From positions 1-64,000 of the forward strand of contig JAEXUW010000004.1 of assembly GCA_023439835.1 (NCBI GenBank): a stretch of 64,000 nucleotides of DNA. Reading direction: 5' to 3'. The position numbers were made by a program, and so were the translations under genes. Of the stretch, positions 16,330 through 25,957 are shown one piece after another; the first letter of the stretch is position 1, and every line of letters begins with the position of its first letter. Source of the DNA: Bacillota bacterium (GTDB lineage: Bacteria > Bacillota > Clostridia > Oscillospirales > Ruminococcaceae). The notes under the pieces are model-generated. The model had not been told where the DNA came from, ran no database searches, and saw only the letters and a program-made list of their open reading frames with translations.

Positions 16330-16880
16330 AGCTCCTCTAAAACCTTGCCGCTTTTCTTGAGGTGCTTTGCCCAGCCTCGCCCGACATAGCGATAATGCCA
16401 CGGCTCATAAATAATTCCGGTTATATCCTCCTTTCCTCTGGGATAGCGAAGAATAAAGCCGTATTTATATGCGTTTTTATCAAGCCAATTAAATGCGGCA
16501 GTATTTTCAAAGCCTTCCGTTAAATCATTCCACTCGTCTGAAAGAAGGTCGATAGCAAGCCCCGAGTTATGCTCGCTTCTCCCGGGGAGTGCAAGGCTTT
16601 GCGACGTTTTCTTGAAAGCCTCCTCAAAGCTCAGTCCCTGTGCCATATATTTTGAAACGTCCTCATCAAACAGCTTTTTTTGATACTCGGTTGAGCGGTA
16701 AGCGGATATTATGTTGATTTTCACGCCGTCAGCCTTTGCCGCCTCAAGCATTTTCACAGCACAGCATGCCGCCTGCTCCTGCATTTCATAATCCTTTGAT
16801 ATTTTCCTTGTTTTCACCCTATACCCGTCGGGAAGAGGATTTTCCTGATTAATCAATATCGGTCTTTTAGGACATGTCAT
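16320..16880 (-). CDS. VanY-type D-alanyl-D-alanine carboxypeptidase (peptidase M15B)
   Basis: 186 aa. A zinc metallopeptidase that trims D-Ala from peptidoglycan stem peptides. The M15 motifs are SEHNSGLAIDL (SxHxxGxAxD) and EPWHYRYVG (ExWH). There is no clear signal peptide, unusual for an enzyme with an extracytoplasmic substrate, so export is uncertain. I start at the ATG at 16880 because AAAGGG is correctly spaced from it and is too close to the GTG nine bases upstream. The 3' end overlaps mfd. Confidence 0.88.
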   Translation of the reverse strand: MTCPKRPILINQENPLPDGYRVKTRKISKDYEMQEQAACCAVKMLEAAKADGVKINIISAYRSTEYQKKLFDEDVSKYMAQGLSFEEAFKKTSQSLALPGRSEHNSGLAIDLLSDEWNDLTEGFENTAAFNWLDKNAYKYGFILRYPRGKEDITGIIYEPWHYRYVGRGWAKHLKKSGKVLEELYC

Positions 16881-16934
16881 ACATCTCACCCTTTCAAAAA
16901 GAAAAAGACAAACCCCTTATCCGAGTTTATCTTT

Positions 16935-17516
16935 TTACAACAGATTTGATTTTATTTCACTCATGAGCCTTTCAAGCTCGGCGTCAATCGTCGCCTTGTT
17001 TTTTACCCACTCAAGCGGACTGCTCGTTTCAAGCGTTTTTTCAACAGAACTTTTGACCGCTTCATTCTTTTCACTTTTTCCAAGAAGCCGTTCAGATTTC
17101 AATTTATGCAAAACTGACTTAGCCTCATCAATTTTATCTTTTAGGGTTTCGAGCTGTTCAGAAAGCTGTGAATACTTTGTATCATATGAAATGTACTTCA
17201 TATTCTTTTCGTTGACTTTCTCAGACTCACAATCCCACTGCTCTCTCAAGGCTTTTTCAGAAGCACTGTCGCCAATCCCAGAGCATAGACGAAGCTTCTC
17301 CTCAAGCAAATCAAGCTTTTTGCTCGCCTCACAAATTTCAGATGACGCCTTGTCACACTTTTGCTTCGCCTGACCGACTGAAAAACCAAGCCTTCCGGAC
17401 TGATTTTCCATCTCCCAGATAAGATCCGCTAGCTTGCTTTCTTTATCCTGAGCGTTCGCAAGATAGCTTTCTATATCGAGGCTTAAATAGTCACAAACTC
17501 TTCGAAAAACCGACAA
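16935..17516 (-). CDS. PspA/IM30-like coiled-coil protein
   Basis: 193 aa, predicted almost entirely as helical coiled coil. The start SVFRRVCDYLSLDIESYLAN and the following DLIWEMENQ resemble the first helices of PspA/LiaH/Vipp1 proteins, membrane-stress ESCRT-III-like scaffolds. The start is TTG at 17516: GGAGGTGATC lies just upstream, and the product then begins M-SVF like family members. It is shorter than typical PspA (about 220-230 aa). TATAAT at about 17567-17572 may be its -10 box. Function is inferred. Confidence 0.7.
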   Translation of the reverse strand: MSVFRRVCDYLSLDIESYLANAQDKESKLADLIWEMENQSGRLGFSVGQAKQKCDKASSEICEASKKLDLLEEKLRLCSGIGDSASEKALREQWDCESEKVNEKNMKYISYDTKYSQLSEQLETLKDKIDEAKSVLHKLKSERLLGKSEKNEAVKSSVEKTLETSSPLEWVKNKATIDAELERLMSEIKSNLL

Positions 17517-17675
17517 AACGATCACCTCCGCAAAAAAACTATGAACAGATTAACTCACAAAAACATTATAGCATAACAATCCCAAAAATAAAACCATTGT
17601 TATTTTTTTAACTAGAGAATATTCAGTTGTATATTTAGTAAAAATATACAGTTATAAAAGACTGGGGAAAATTAT

Positions 17676-19061
17676 ATGCTCCTAAAAAGAAAACACACTC
17701 ACTCTTCTGATGCTCATTCAGAGCTTTTAAAGCCGGAATCCAAGACAAGGATTTTTCTCAAACTTGCGTGGCCGGCAACCATCGAAACCGTTCTGGTCGG
17801 CCTAATTAGCGTAATTGACACTGTCATGGTGTCAGGCGTGGGAAAGGGCGCAATCGCCGCTGTCGGCATAACCAATCAGCCAAAGCTGATACTGCTGAGC
17901 ATTATCTTTTCGCTCAACATCGGCGTAACCGCAATTGTTTCAAGACGCACAGGTCAGGGCGACCGTGAAGGCGCAAACAAATGCCACCGTCAGACACTTC
18001 TCATTTGCTTTTTCACATCGCTTGCGGCGGCTGTTATGGGCTACATATATTCCACACCGATTATGAAGCTTGCGGGCGCCTCACCCGAATATATAAGCGC
18101 CGCCGCTGAATATTTCAAGATAATAATGATAAGCATTGTATTCACCTCCGCCAGTCTGACGATAAATGCGGCGCAGAGAGGGGCAGGAAACACAAAAATC
18201 GCAATGAAAAGCAACGTTTCAGGTAATATTGTCAATCTCATTTTCAACTATTTTCTTATTAACGGAATATGGCTTTTCCCGCGGCTGGGGGTTAAGGGTG
18301 CGGCTATTGCAACAGTATTGGGCTCGGCTGTTGCTTTCGGAATGTCGGTATGGTCAGTTCTTAAAAAGGACAGCTATATAAGCCTGACCGAAAAATTCAC
18401 CTGGCGCTTTGACATGAAAAATATCCGTTTGTTGTTTAGTATAAGCTCAGGCGCTATGGTTGAGCAAATCTTCATCAGAATCGGCTTTTTTGTCTACACC
18501 CTTATTGTCGCAAAGCTCGGCATGATTGAATATGAAGCGCATCAAATCTGCATGAATATAATCACAATTTCTTACTGCTTCGGCGACGGAATAGGCGTTG
18601 CGGCTTCGACACTTGTGGGGCAAAGTCTTGGCGCAAAACAACCACAAAAGGCGGTGGACTATGGGCGGACGGGTCAGAAAATTGCTTTCTTTGTATCCTC
18701 AGTTCTGTTCTTCATTTTCATTTTCGGGCGAAATCACCTCGCCTTGCCGTTTACTGATATTAAAGAGGAGCTTGTGCTTTGCTCATCAATTCTTATTATA
18801 ATCGCATTTTGCACTCACGCACAAACTTCGGCGGTTGTTCTCAGTGGCTGTCTTAAAGGAGCAGGTGACACTAAATACATTGCCATAACCTCACTCATCA
18901 GCATTGGCATTATCCGCCCATTTATAACTTGGTATTTATGCTTTTATATGGGATACGGACTAATCGGAGCATGGATTTCACTGCTTATTGACCACTATAT
19001 GCGACTAGCATTTTATGCCGCAAGATTCAAGGGTGGAAAATGGCTGAAAAGAGAATTTTAG
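17676..19061 (+). CDS. MATE family efflux transporter
   Basis: 461 aa with about 12 hydrophobic segments, the usual MATE architecture. Family motifs include the start of the first MatE repeat (IFLKLAWPATIETVLVGLIS) and the repeated SVANQPK-like element AVGITNQPKLILL. It would export cationic drugs or metabolites using a Na+ or H+ gradient; substrate unknown. The N-terminus has a 30-residue hydrophilic lead. It is a single gene preceded by a GGGGAAAATT site. Confidence 0.92.
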   Translation: MLLKRKHTHSSDAHSELLKPESKTRIFLKLAWPATIETVLVGLISVIDTVMVSGVGKGAIAAVGITNQPKLILLSIIFSLNIGVTAIVSRRTGQGDREGANKCHRQTLLICFFTSLAAAVMGYIYSTPIMKLAGASPEYISAAAEYFKIIMISIVFTSASLTINAAQRGAGNTKIAMKSNVSGNIVNLIFNYFLINGIWLFPRLGVKGAAIATVLGSAVAFGMSVWSVLKKDSYISLTEKFTWRFDMKNIRLLFSISSGAMVEQIFIRIGFFVYTLIVAKLGMIEYEAHQICMNIITISYCFGDGIGVAASTLVGQSLGAKQPQKAVDYGRTGQKIAFFVSSVLFFIFIFGRNHLALPFTDIKEELVLCSSILIIIAFCTHAQTSAVVLSGCLKGAGDTKYIAITSLISIGIIRPFITWYLCFYMGYGLIGAWISLLIDHYMRLAFYAARFKGGKWLKREF

Positions 19062-19185
19062 CTCTTGTGAAATAAGTGTTGTGAACTACTTGTTAATAAA
19101 GAGAGGCTTGTTCATATTATAAAAAATAGATTGTAAATAAAAACAGAGCAAATTGTTACTAAATACACAAATTATTTATTGCATA

Positions 19186-19214
19186 TTGAAAAAAATAATG
19201 CAAAATGATATAAT
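19186..19214 (+). promoter_or_regulatory. Promoter of the GGDEF/EAL gene
   Basis: TTGAAA (19186-19191) and TATAAT (19209-19214) with a 17-base spacer, 35 bases before the start codon. Confidence 0.8.
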
Positions 19215-19248
19215 TAAGCAGTGAAATATTAAATACTGAGGTGAGAAA

Positions 19249-22200
19249 ATGAGCAGCAAGATTGAAACAACAGACCTTCCTGGAGCAGGCAAGCCACATG
19301 TTGCCTCCGCCCCTATATTCAACAATGAAGAGCTTATTGCGAACTACTCTTTTTTTGCTGTAAAATGCTTTTGCGACCATGACTTCACCATTGAAGATAT
19401 TACAAACGGCGTTGAAGATTTCGGATATATAAAAGACGCTCTGATTATAGAAAAGAAATCACTGTCCTGCCTTATTTTTGAAAAGGACATGAAGCTTTTT
19501 CGTGATGTATATGACAACTGCACCGAACAGAAGGAAGCTAACTTCTTTGGTGAGTTTAGAATTAAAAAGCAATCGGGAATCGCAAAAACAATGTGCCATG
19601 TTTCAATCATATATTCAGGAATGGAGCCTGTCAGGATAGAGTGCGTGTTCATTGACATCACCGAAAAGAAAGAAAACGGAAGAAACCTAAAAAGCCTCAC
19701 GGCAAACCTTTCAGGAAACGACCTTTGTATCTGTCAGCACAGCACAGACTGTGACGGCAATCTCAAAATTGACTTCATCACCGATAATATCAGACTTTAT
19801 GGTTATCACAAGGGCCAGCTCATTGATTCTGACCTGACTGTTTTTGACGTTCTTCATACAGATGACCATAAATCCTTTAAAAAACAGCTTTCGCTCATAA
19901 ACAAAAACGGCGAAACCCTCTTTAACAACACCTTTAGGATAGTCCTCGGCGAAAACAGGGTTAAGTGGGTTTTGTTTGAAACCATAGCCGTTTCCAAAAA
20001 CGGAAAGCTATCAACGCTCACAGCAATTCTTCACGATATTGACGAACAAAAAAACGCGACAAAAACCTTATTTGAAATTAAAAGATCGCTTTCGACAAGC
20101 CTAAAGCAAAGTCAGTTTGTTATTGACGTTTTAAAGCACATTCAGGTGACTTCAAATTATGACGATGCTCTCAGGCTGATTTTGAAAAAGCTTGCCGTAT
20201 TTGCTTCGATATCAAGCCTTGAATTTATAATTCCCTTTACCACCGACAAAACCGTTTATAAACGCTATTGTTATAATAATGAAATATCAGAATTTGAGTT
20301 TATGGATATTGACATTGAGAATTACTTGAAGAAATATCCGAATATAATAAATCGAATCAAAACCTACGGAACAGCATACAGCGATGCTTACTGCGTTTCA
20401 AAAAACTGTGAGGATGAGTTTAAGTCAGCCTCTTATTCTGCCGCATTGGTTTATGCGGTAAATCTTCCTCAGGGTGAACAGGGCTGTCTTATTCTTTCTG
20501 ACAGCAACAGCGCAAGAACATGGGATAATGAAACCATTTCACTAATAAACAATATATCACAAATTGTATCAGGGCTTTTCCACCGATTTTTCACTCAGTC
20601 AGCACTTGTCGCAGCAAAGAACATTTTCAAAACCGTTCTTGACAGCATTGACGCATATGTTTTTGTAACAGACCCAAACGACGATAGCATTATTTTCACG
20701 AACAAGAAATTCGACGATAACTTCCCGAATATGGACTTGAGCGGAACTCGCCTTGAGCTGATGAAGCATAAATGCGCACTTATTAATAATTCCGCTTGCG
20801 AAAAATCCGGCCCGAGTGAATACGAGTTTTTCTGTGACATAACAAATCAATGGCTTGATGTTACCGAAACCTTCATAACTTGGCATGACGAAATGCCGGT
20901 CAGACTAATCACAATGTATGATATCAGCCAGAAGATTGAATATGAAAAGATGATTGAAAAACAAGCGTATAACGACCATCTCACAGATCTCCCCAACCGC
21001 CGTATGCTTGAAAAGGACTTTCCTGTAATTTTGGAGCGTGCAATACGTTCAAACTCCTACGGCTATATCCTTTTTCTTGACCTTGACAATTTCAAAAACG
21101 TCAATGACGGCTTAGGGCATCAATACGGCGACTCACTTCTTATCTCGATTGCTGATTTTTTCAGAAGCATTGAATCCACCGGCAATCACTCCTACCGTTT
21201 TGGCGGTGATGAATTCGCCATCATTCTCACCCATGAGAACAAGGACAATATCAATAGCATAGTTAAAACATTGCTAGACAGATTCCAGCTTAAATGGCAC
21301 GTTCTTGACACCACATATTTCTGTACAATGAGTATGGGAATAGCAAAATTTCCATATGACGGCACAAGTCTTTTAGACATCATGAAAAAGGTTGATATGG
21401 CAATGTACAGTGCCAAAAAGCTCGGAAAAAACCGTGTTTTGCACTATAAATCAAAAATCGGCTTTGACTCAATTCGGAATATTGAAATGGAGCGCTATCT
21501 CCGTGAAAGCGTCACAAACAACTTCCACGGCTTCAGCGTTCATTATCAGCCGATAATAAACACAAAAACCAAAGAGCTTGTCGGGGCAGAAGCTTTATGC
21601 AGATGGAACTGTGAAAATCTAGGGATGATTTCGCCCGGCGAATTTATTCCTATGGCTGAAAACATCGGGCTGATTGTGCCTATCGGCGATTTCATGCTGA
21701 GGGAAGCCTGCAAGCAGTGCAAGAAATGGATTGCCTCGGGTTATCCTGATTTTAAAATGAACGTTAACCTTTCGGTCGACCAGCTTGTTCAGCCTGACGT
21801 TGTCGAGCATCTCAAGAAGATCATAGCCGACGCTAAGGTTCCGTTTAAGAACATATCTCTTGAGGTCACCGAAAGCATCGCCGTCAATGACATGAAAAAG
21901 ATGATTGAGATACTTAAAGCCCTTTCATCACTTGGCATAAACATTGCGCTTGACGATTTTGGAACCGGCTATTCATCTCTCAACAACATCAAGGACATGC
22001 CCCTTAGCACAATTAAAATCGACAAATCCTTTATTGATGACCTTTCAACCAACACAAGCACAGAGATTTTCGTTAAAACGATAATCAGCCTTGCTCACGC
22101 TCTGGGTATGAAGGTCTGTGCGGAGGGTGTTGAGCAGGAAATTCAGTATAACCGCTTAGCTGAACTTAATGCCGACGTTATTCAGGGCTATTTCTTTGGA

Positions 22201-22257
22201 AAGCCTATTCCCGCCGGCGATTTTGAAAGCAAGTACAGCATAACTCTAAAAAAATAA
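19249..22257 (+). CDS. PAS-GGDEF-EAL cyclic-di-GMP enzyme
   Basis: 1002 aa, no clear membrane segment. PAS/PAC-like modules fill about residues 60-270 and 460-560, with a GAF-like region near 285-440. The diguanylate cyclase domain has an intact GGDEF at 652-656. The phosphodiesterase domain has EAL at 781-783, then NLS, LEVTES, LDDFGTGYSS, KIDKSF and AEGVE, i.e. all metal and catalytic residues. No RxxD inhibitory site is seen before GGDEF. Both activities are therefore possible; which dominates cannot be told. Strong promoter at 19186, AGGTGAG-type site. Confidence 0.94.
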   Translation: MSSKIETTDLPGAGKPHVASAPIFNNEELIANYSFFAVKCFCDHDFTIEDITNGVEDFGYIKDALIIEKKSLSCLIFEKDMKLFRDVYDNCTEQKEANFFGEFRIKKQSGIAKTMCHVSIIYSGMEPVRIECVFIDITEKKENGRNLKSLTANLSGNDLCICQHSTDCDGNLKIDFITDNIRLYGYHKGQLIDSDLTVFDVLHTDDHKSFKKQLSLINKNGETLFNNTFRIVLGENRVKWVLFETIAVSKNGKLSTLTAILHDIDEQKNATKTLFEIKRSLSTSLKQSQFVIDVLKHIQVTSNYDDALRLILKKLAVFASISSLEFIIPFTTDKTVYKRYCYNNEISEFEFMDIDIENYLKKYPNIINRIKTYGTAYSDAYCVSKNCEDEFKSASYSAALVYAVNLPQGEQGCLILSDSNSARTWDNETISLINNISQIVSGLFHRFFTQSALVAAKNIFKTVLDSIDAYVFVTDPNDDSIIFTNKKFDDNFPNMDLSGTRLELMKHKCALINNSACEKSGPSEYEFFCDITNQWLDVTETFITWHDEMPVRLITMYDISQKIEYEKMIEKQAYNDHLTDLPNRRMLEKDFPVILERAIRSNSYGYILFLDLDNFKNVNDGLGHQYGDSLLISIADFFRSIESTGNHSYRFGGDEFAIILTHENKDNINSIVKTLLDRFQLKWHVLDTTYFCTMSMGIAKFPYDGTSLLDIMKKVDMAMYSAKKLGKNRVLHYKSKIGFDSIRNIEMERYLRESVTNNFHGFSVHYQPIINTKTKELVGAEALCRWNCENLGMISPGEFIPMAENIGLIVPIGDFMLREACKQCKKWIASGYPDFKMNVNLSVDQLVQPDVVEHLKKIIADAKVPFKNISLEVTESIAVNDMKKMIEILKALSSLGINIALDDFGTGYSSLNNIKDMPLSTIKIDKSFIDDLSTNTSTEIFVKTIISLAHALGMKVCAEGVEQEIQYNRLAELNADVIQGYFFGKPIPAGDFESKYSITLKK

Positions 22258-22264
22258 AACAAAA

Positions 22265-22297
22265 ACAGATGCAGTTTTATCCTGCATCTGTTATATT
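22265..22297. terminator. Bidirectional terminator between two signalling genes
   Basis: ACAGATGCAG pairs with CTGCATCTGT over a 7-base loop, with A-rich and T-rich flanks. It lies between the convergent GGDEF/EAL and GGDEF-like genes. Confidence 0.85.
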
Positions 22298-22304
22298 TTT
22301 ATCT

Positions 22305-24152
22305 CTATATGCCAAGCTTTGAATAATCATCCTCAGGGCTGAAAAACCATAAAGTCTGCTTTTCTTCTTCGGCCTTTTTCATTGCACGCTGGCTTTTCTT
22401 ATAAAGCCCTGTGAAATCATCTGCATCCTCGGGATAATGTGAAATGCCAATATAAAGGGTTAGCCCTTGCGATAAACCGGCTGAAGCCGCCGCCGCATTA
22501 AAAATCCTGTTGATTTCAAGTGCCTTTTCGGTGATAAGCTCAATGCTTGCAACCTTTTTCATCATTACTGCAAATTCATTTTTTTCAGTTCTTCCGACAA
22601 TATCGCTTGAGCGGAAGAGCTTTTGAATATTCTGTGCCGCCTCGGCAATTATCTTATCAGCGAGCTCGCTGTCACCGTTCCCGAACAGCTTTTCATATTC
22701 TGAAATCTCTAAAAGGAGCAGACAGCCTGATTCCCCATCTCTGTTCGCCGCATATTCATCGATTAGTGCCTTTGTTCCAAGCTTATTGCTAAACCCTGTC
22801 AGTCCGTCACGCCTTGACGTTTCCTCAATCCTTGCTACACACAAAACCTCTTCCTCATCGGTGGCAATTCTGCCAATTACCTTGAGAAGCTTTCCCCGAC
22901 GGTTAGTAATTGAATAAGAAAAAGCACGACAGCATTCATAGTTGTTCAACCCCGTTCTGAAACGGAAGGTAACCTCATTAGTTTTAGTGCCCTTTTTGAT
23001 TTCCTCAAAGAAATTTCTAACGGCATCGGCATCGTCCTTATAAATACGGTCATTTATTATCTCACCGTCAGAAACACTGATAGATTCCGGATCAAAACCA
23101 TATCTCTGTGTGAAGTTGCTGTTGAATCTGATTTCAAAGGTTGAAGGGTTTATTTCAAATATATAATCCGCTGTATTCTGTGTCATAAATGAAAGCTCTT
23201 CATCACGGATTCTATTTTCATCATAATAGCACTTTTTATTGTATGAAATGAAAACCATATACGGTATAGAAATCACAAATATTTTTATGATAAGTGCAAG
23301 AAGGCTGAAGATATAATAATTATACTCATCCTCGATAAATTCTTTCGGGAAAGAAGTTACTACAAACCAGTTGTTATAAGCAAGAGGCAAATAATAATCA
23401 TACATACTATCGCTTCCGTCATGGTACTCGATCATACTGTCAACATGACCTAATAGACTGCTCTCAAGGTCATTTACGGTATAGCCCTTTCCAAGCTCAA
23501 AGCCTGAAAGCGCCGTAAAATAATTGCCGTGCTTTTGCTGAAGAAGTGATGAGTTTAATATTGTGCCTCGCCCATCTATAATATAAACGCTCCTGCTGTC
23601 ATACAAATCAAAATCCGAAAGCTCAGAAATTTTCGCTGAGTCAAGAAGTGCTGACAGAGCACCGATTACTTTCCCGTCCTTATATATAGGACAAGAGCAA
23701 ATCACAACGTTTCTGTCAAATTCCTCCCTAGTCGTAAGCTGTGATACGGTGTTTTCACCCTCTAAAGCCTTGAAAACATATGTATTCCCCGAAAAGTCAT
23801 ATACGCTTTCGTCCTCTGAATAAGCATAACCGCCCTTTTGAACAACGCAAAGCTTATAAAACCCGTTCTTCTTTGAAATACCGCTTAACAGCTCCAACGC
23901 TTCGGGCGATTTTATATCATCATATACTGAGACTATTTCCGCATAATTTTCAAGCTGTAAAAACAGGCTGTTCATGTTATAATCAAATATAGCCTTTGTT
24001 TCACGACTGTAATCCCGCATGATTTCACTTATCTGACTTTTCTGAACTCGCATAGCATCGACTATCGAAAGCGCTGCTAATACTGCCGCAAAAAAAATAA
24101 AAGATAACGTCGCTGCAATTATCTTGAGCTTATAGGTTTTGTAGTGCTTCAT
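22305..24152 (-). CDS. Membrane sensor with dCache, PAS and degenerate GGDEF domain
   Basis: 615 aa. TM1 at about 11-32, an extracytoplasmic dCache-like domain (about 33-290), TM2 (YIFSLLALIIKIFVISIPYM), then PAS and GGDEF. The GGDEF motif is replaced by EKNEF within GRTEKNEFAVMM, so cyclase activity is unlikely. A role as c-di-GMP/GTP-responsive receptor or regulator is inferred. The start is at 24152 because GGGAGG precedes it and the protein then begins with a typical N-in membrane anchor. Convergent with the catalytic GGDEF/EAL gene. Confidence 0.88.
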   Translation of the reverse strand: MKHYKTYKLKIIAATLSFIFFAAVLAALSIVDAMRVQKSQISEIMRDYSRETKAIFDYNMNSLFLQLENYAEIVSVYDDIKSPEALELLSGISKKNGFYKLCVVQKGGYAYSEDESVYDFSGNTYVFKALEGENTVSQLTTREEFDRNVVICSCPIYKDGKVIGALSALLDSAKISELSDFDLYDSRSVYIIDGRGTILNSSLLQQKHGNYFTALSGFELGKGYTVNDLESSLLGHVDSMIEYHDGSDSMYDYYLPLAYNNWFVVTSFPKEFIEDEYNYYIFSLLALIIKIFVISIPYMVFISYNKKCYYDENRIRDEELSFMTQNTADYIFEINPSTFEIRFNSNFTQRYGFDPESISVSDGEIINDRIYKDDADAVRNFFEEIKKGTKTNEVTFRFRTGLNNYECCRAFSYSITNRRGKLLKVIGRIATDEEEVLCVARIEETSRRDGLTGFSNKLGTKALIDEYAANRDGESGCLLLLEISEYEKLFGNGDSELADKIIAEAAQNIQKLFRSSDIVGRTEKNEFAVMMKKVASIELITEKALEINRIFNAAAASAGLSQGLTLYIGISHYPEDADDFTGLYKKSQRAMKKAEEEKQTLWFFSPEDDYSKLGI

Positions 24153-24185
24153 TAAGCATCCTCCCGATCGATAAATGTTTAATTT

Positions 24186-24214
24186 ATTATACACTACAAA
24201 ATTTAAAATGTCAA
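24186..24214 (-). promoter_or_regulatory. Consensus promoter of the degenerate-GGDEF gene
   Basis: Minus-strand TTGACA (24209-24214) and TATAAT (24186-24191), 17-base spacer: a full sigma-A consensus. Confidence 0.85.
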
Positions 24215-24364
24215 ATGATTTACACATTTATTGCAGATGTAATAAATTTGTAATAAACTAATTGATAGTTTAATCCGATATAGTAATAATAATAGTTTAT
24301 ACTATCTAAAACACTATAAAATCAGCATAAAACCTATAAAATGATTTATTGAGGAGTGACTAAA

Positions 24365-25123
24365 TTGAAAGCACTTATTACCGGGGCAAGCTCTGGCATC
24401 GGAAAAGCAATGGCTGAAATACTCTCAGCAAGAGGCTATGACATAATTGCTGTCGCAAGGCGCGAAAACAGACTTTTAATGCTCAAAAAAAGGCTTAGAA
24501 CAAACGTAAGAATTATTGCCCTTGACCTTAGCGACCAAGAAAGCTGCTATGAGCTTTACAGGCTTGTCAAGGATGAGAAAATTGATATTTTGATTAACAA
24601 TGCCGGCTTTGGAATATTCGGGTGCTTTTCTGAAACCGATTTGTCACGTGAGCTTGAAATGATAGACGTAAATATACGCTCTGTCCACATTCTCACAAAG
24701 CTGTTTTTAAATGATTTCAGAAAAAGAAACAGCGGATATATTATGAATGTTGCGTCGTCTGCGGGCTTCATGCCGGGACCGTTGATGTCCTCTTATTACG
24801 CCTCAAAGGCTTATGTTCTCAATCTCACTCAGGCAATTTCAGAGGAGCTAAGGCGGGAAGCCAGCGGTGTTCATGTCTGCGCACTCTGCCCCGGCCCTGT
24901 AAAAACTGAATTCGACAAGATAGCCAACGTCAGCTTCGGCATCGGCGTAATGGGAGCGGTTCAGGTTTCAAAATATGCCATAGAAAAAATGTTTATGCGA
25001 AAAACCGTTATCGTGCCGGGAGTTCATATTAAAGCAGCGGTATTGAGCGCTAGGTTTGCGCCGAGAAAATCACTTCTTAAAATAGTTTACGGAATTCAAG
25101 ATAATAAAAAAAGCAACAATTAA
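24365..25123 (+). CDS. Short-chain dehydrogenase/reductase (SDR)
   Basis: 252 aa, classical SDR. The Rossmann NAD(P)-binding TGASSGIG is at about 6-13, NNAGFG near 80, and the catalytic Ser...Tyr-x3-Lys (ASSAGF..., SSYYASKAYV) near 135-155. The substrate is not inferable. I use TTG at 24365: GAGGAG is eight bases upstream, whereas the upstream GTG overlaps the ribosome binding site; the product then begins KALITGASSG as expected. Lone gene between a signalling gene and a convergent operon. Confidence 0.9.
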   Translation: MKALITGASSGIGKAMAEILSARGYDIIAVARRENRLLMLKKRLRTNVRIIALDLSDQESCYELYRLVKDEKIDILINNAGFGIFGCFSETDLSRELEMIDVNIRSVHILTKLFLNDFRKRNSGYIMNVASSAGFMPGPLMSSYYASKAYVLNLTQAISEELRREASGVHVCALCPGPVKTEFDKIANVSFGIGVMGAVQVSKYAIEKMFMRKTVIVPGVHIKAAVLSARFAPRKSLLKIVYGIQDNKKSNN

Positions 25124-25132
25124 ATACAAAAC

Positions 25133-25168
25133 AAAAATACCGCCCTGTTAATCAGGACGGTATTTTAA
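25133..25168. terminator. Bidirectional terminator between SDR gene and membrane-protein operon
   Basis: AAATACCG-CCTG pairs with CAGG-CGGTATTT across a short loop (one internal mismatch), with A/T tracts on both sides. It lies between convergent genes. Confidence 0.8.
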
Positions 25169-25181
25169 TTCTATACACTAA

Positions 25182-25934
25182 TTACTCCTTAGGCTTGCAC
25201 TCATTTCCCGTTACTCTCATATACTCAAACTCAGGATTTAGCTCACCCATTCTATCATAATAAGGCTGAATAATGTGCTTTCTGATAACAGGATAGCTTT
25301 TATAGCAAATAACAAGCCCCATAAATGCAAACGGAAAAACAGGCAGAAATAACAGCGAAATCGGCAAAAACAGATAAGCCGCAACAAATATAACAAGCGA
25401 AACCAGAAGCGGAATTGCATTCGCTTTCATTTCAGCGATAGCGAGAATTAGTGAGTTTTTTAATATGCTTCCAAGCGGAAGTGTAATTGACACGATCATA
25501 AGATAAATATAAAAATGTGCCATGATAAAAATAATCAGAGAAATAATAAGACAACTGAAAATCAAAAGATAGGATATTGAATTTTCAATCAGCATAGGAA
25601 TATAATAGGTGAAGGCATAGTAATAGCCGATTATCGAGGCAATATCAAAAATCCCGACGAAAAAAGACTGCTTAAAATTGCTTTTAAAGGCTGAAAAAAA
25701 GTCGGTGAAAAGAAAAACGCTTCTCTCCTGCGAATAATTCCGAAGCACCTTAGTCATAGCGCAAGTAGCAGGACCAAAGGTCACAACAGGCACGATGCAA
25801 ATAAAATAAAGCATGTTCAGCACCAAAAGACTCCAAAACTTCGAGAAGAAAATCTGAAAAAACGACTGTCTGTCATTCTTGCTGATTTCCGGTCTGCGCT
25901 TATTTTTATTACCGAAAGAAAACCCCTCTAACAA
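25182..25934 (-). CDS. DUF624/YesL-like membrane protein
   Basis: 250 aa with about five to six hydrophobic segments: VLNMLYFICIVPVVTFGPAT, the YLLIFSCLIISLIIFIM region and SLVIFVAAYLFLPISLLFLP. The pattern FWSLLVLNMLYFI...PVVTFGPATCAM fits DUF624 (YesL). Molecular role unknown. The start is TTG at 25934, which is eight bases from AAGGAG; the upstream GTG is too close. It is the last gene of the folT-proC-spoIIM cluster and ends at a bidirectional terminator. Confidence 0.75.
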   Translation of the reverse strand: MLEGFSFGNKNKRRPEISKNDRQSFFQIFFSKFWSLLVLNMLYFICIVPVVTFGPATCAMTKVLRNYSQERSVFLFTDFFSAFKSNFKQSFFVGIFDIASIIGYYYAFTYYIPMLIENSISYLLIFSCLIISLIIFIMAHFYIYLMIVSITLPLGSILKNSLILAIAEMKANAIPLLVSLVIFVAAYLFLPISLLFLPVFPFAFMGLVICYKSYPVIRKHIIQPYYDRMGELNPEFEYMRVTGNECKPKE

Positions 25935-25957
25935 ATTTAACACTCCTTAATTTTACA

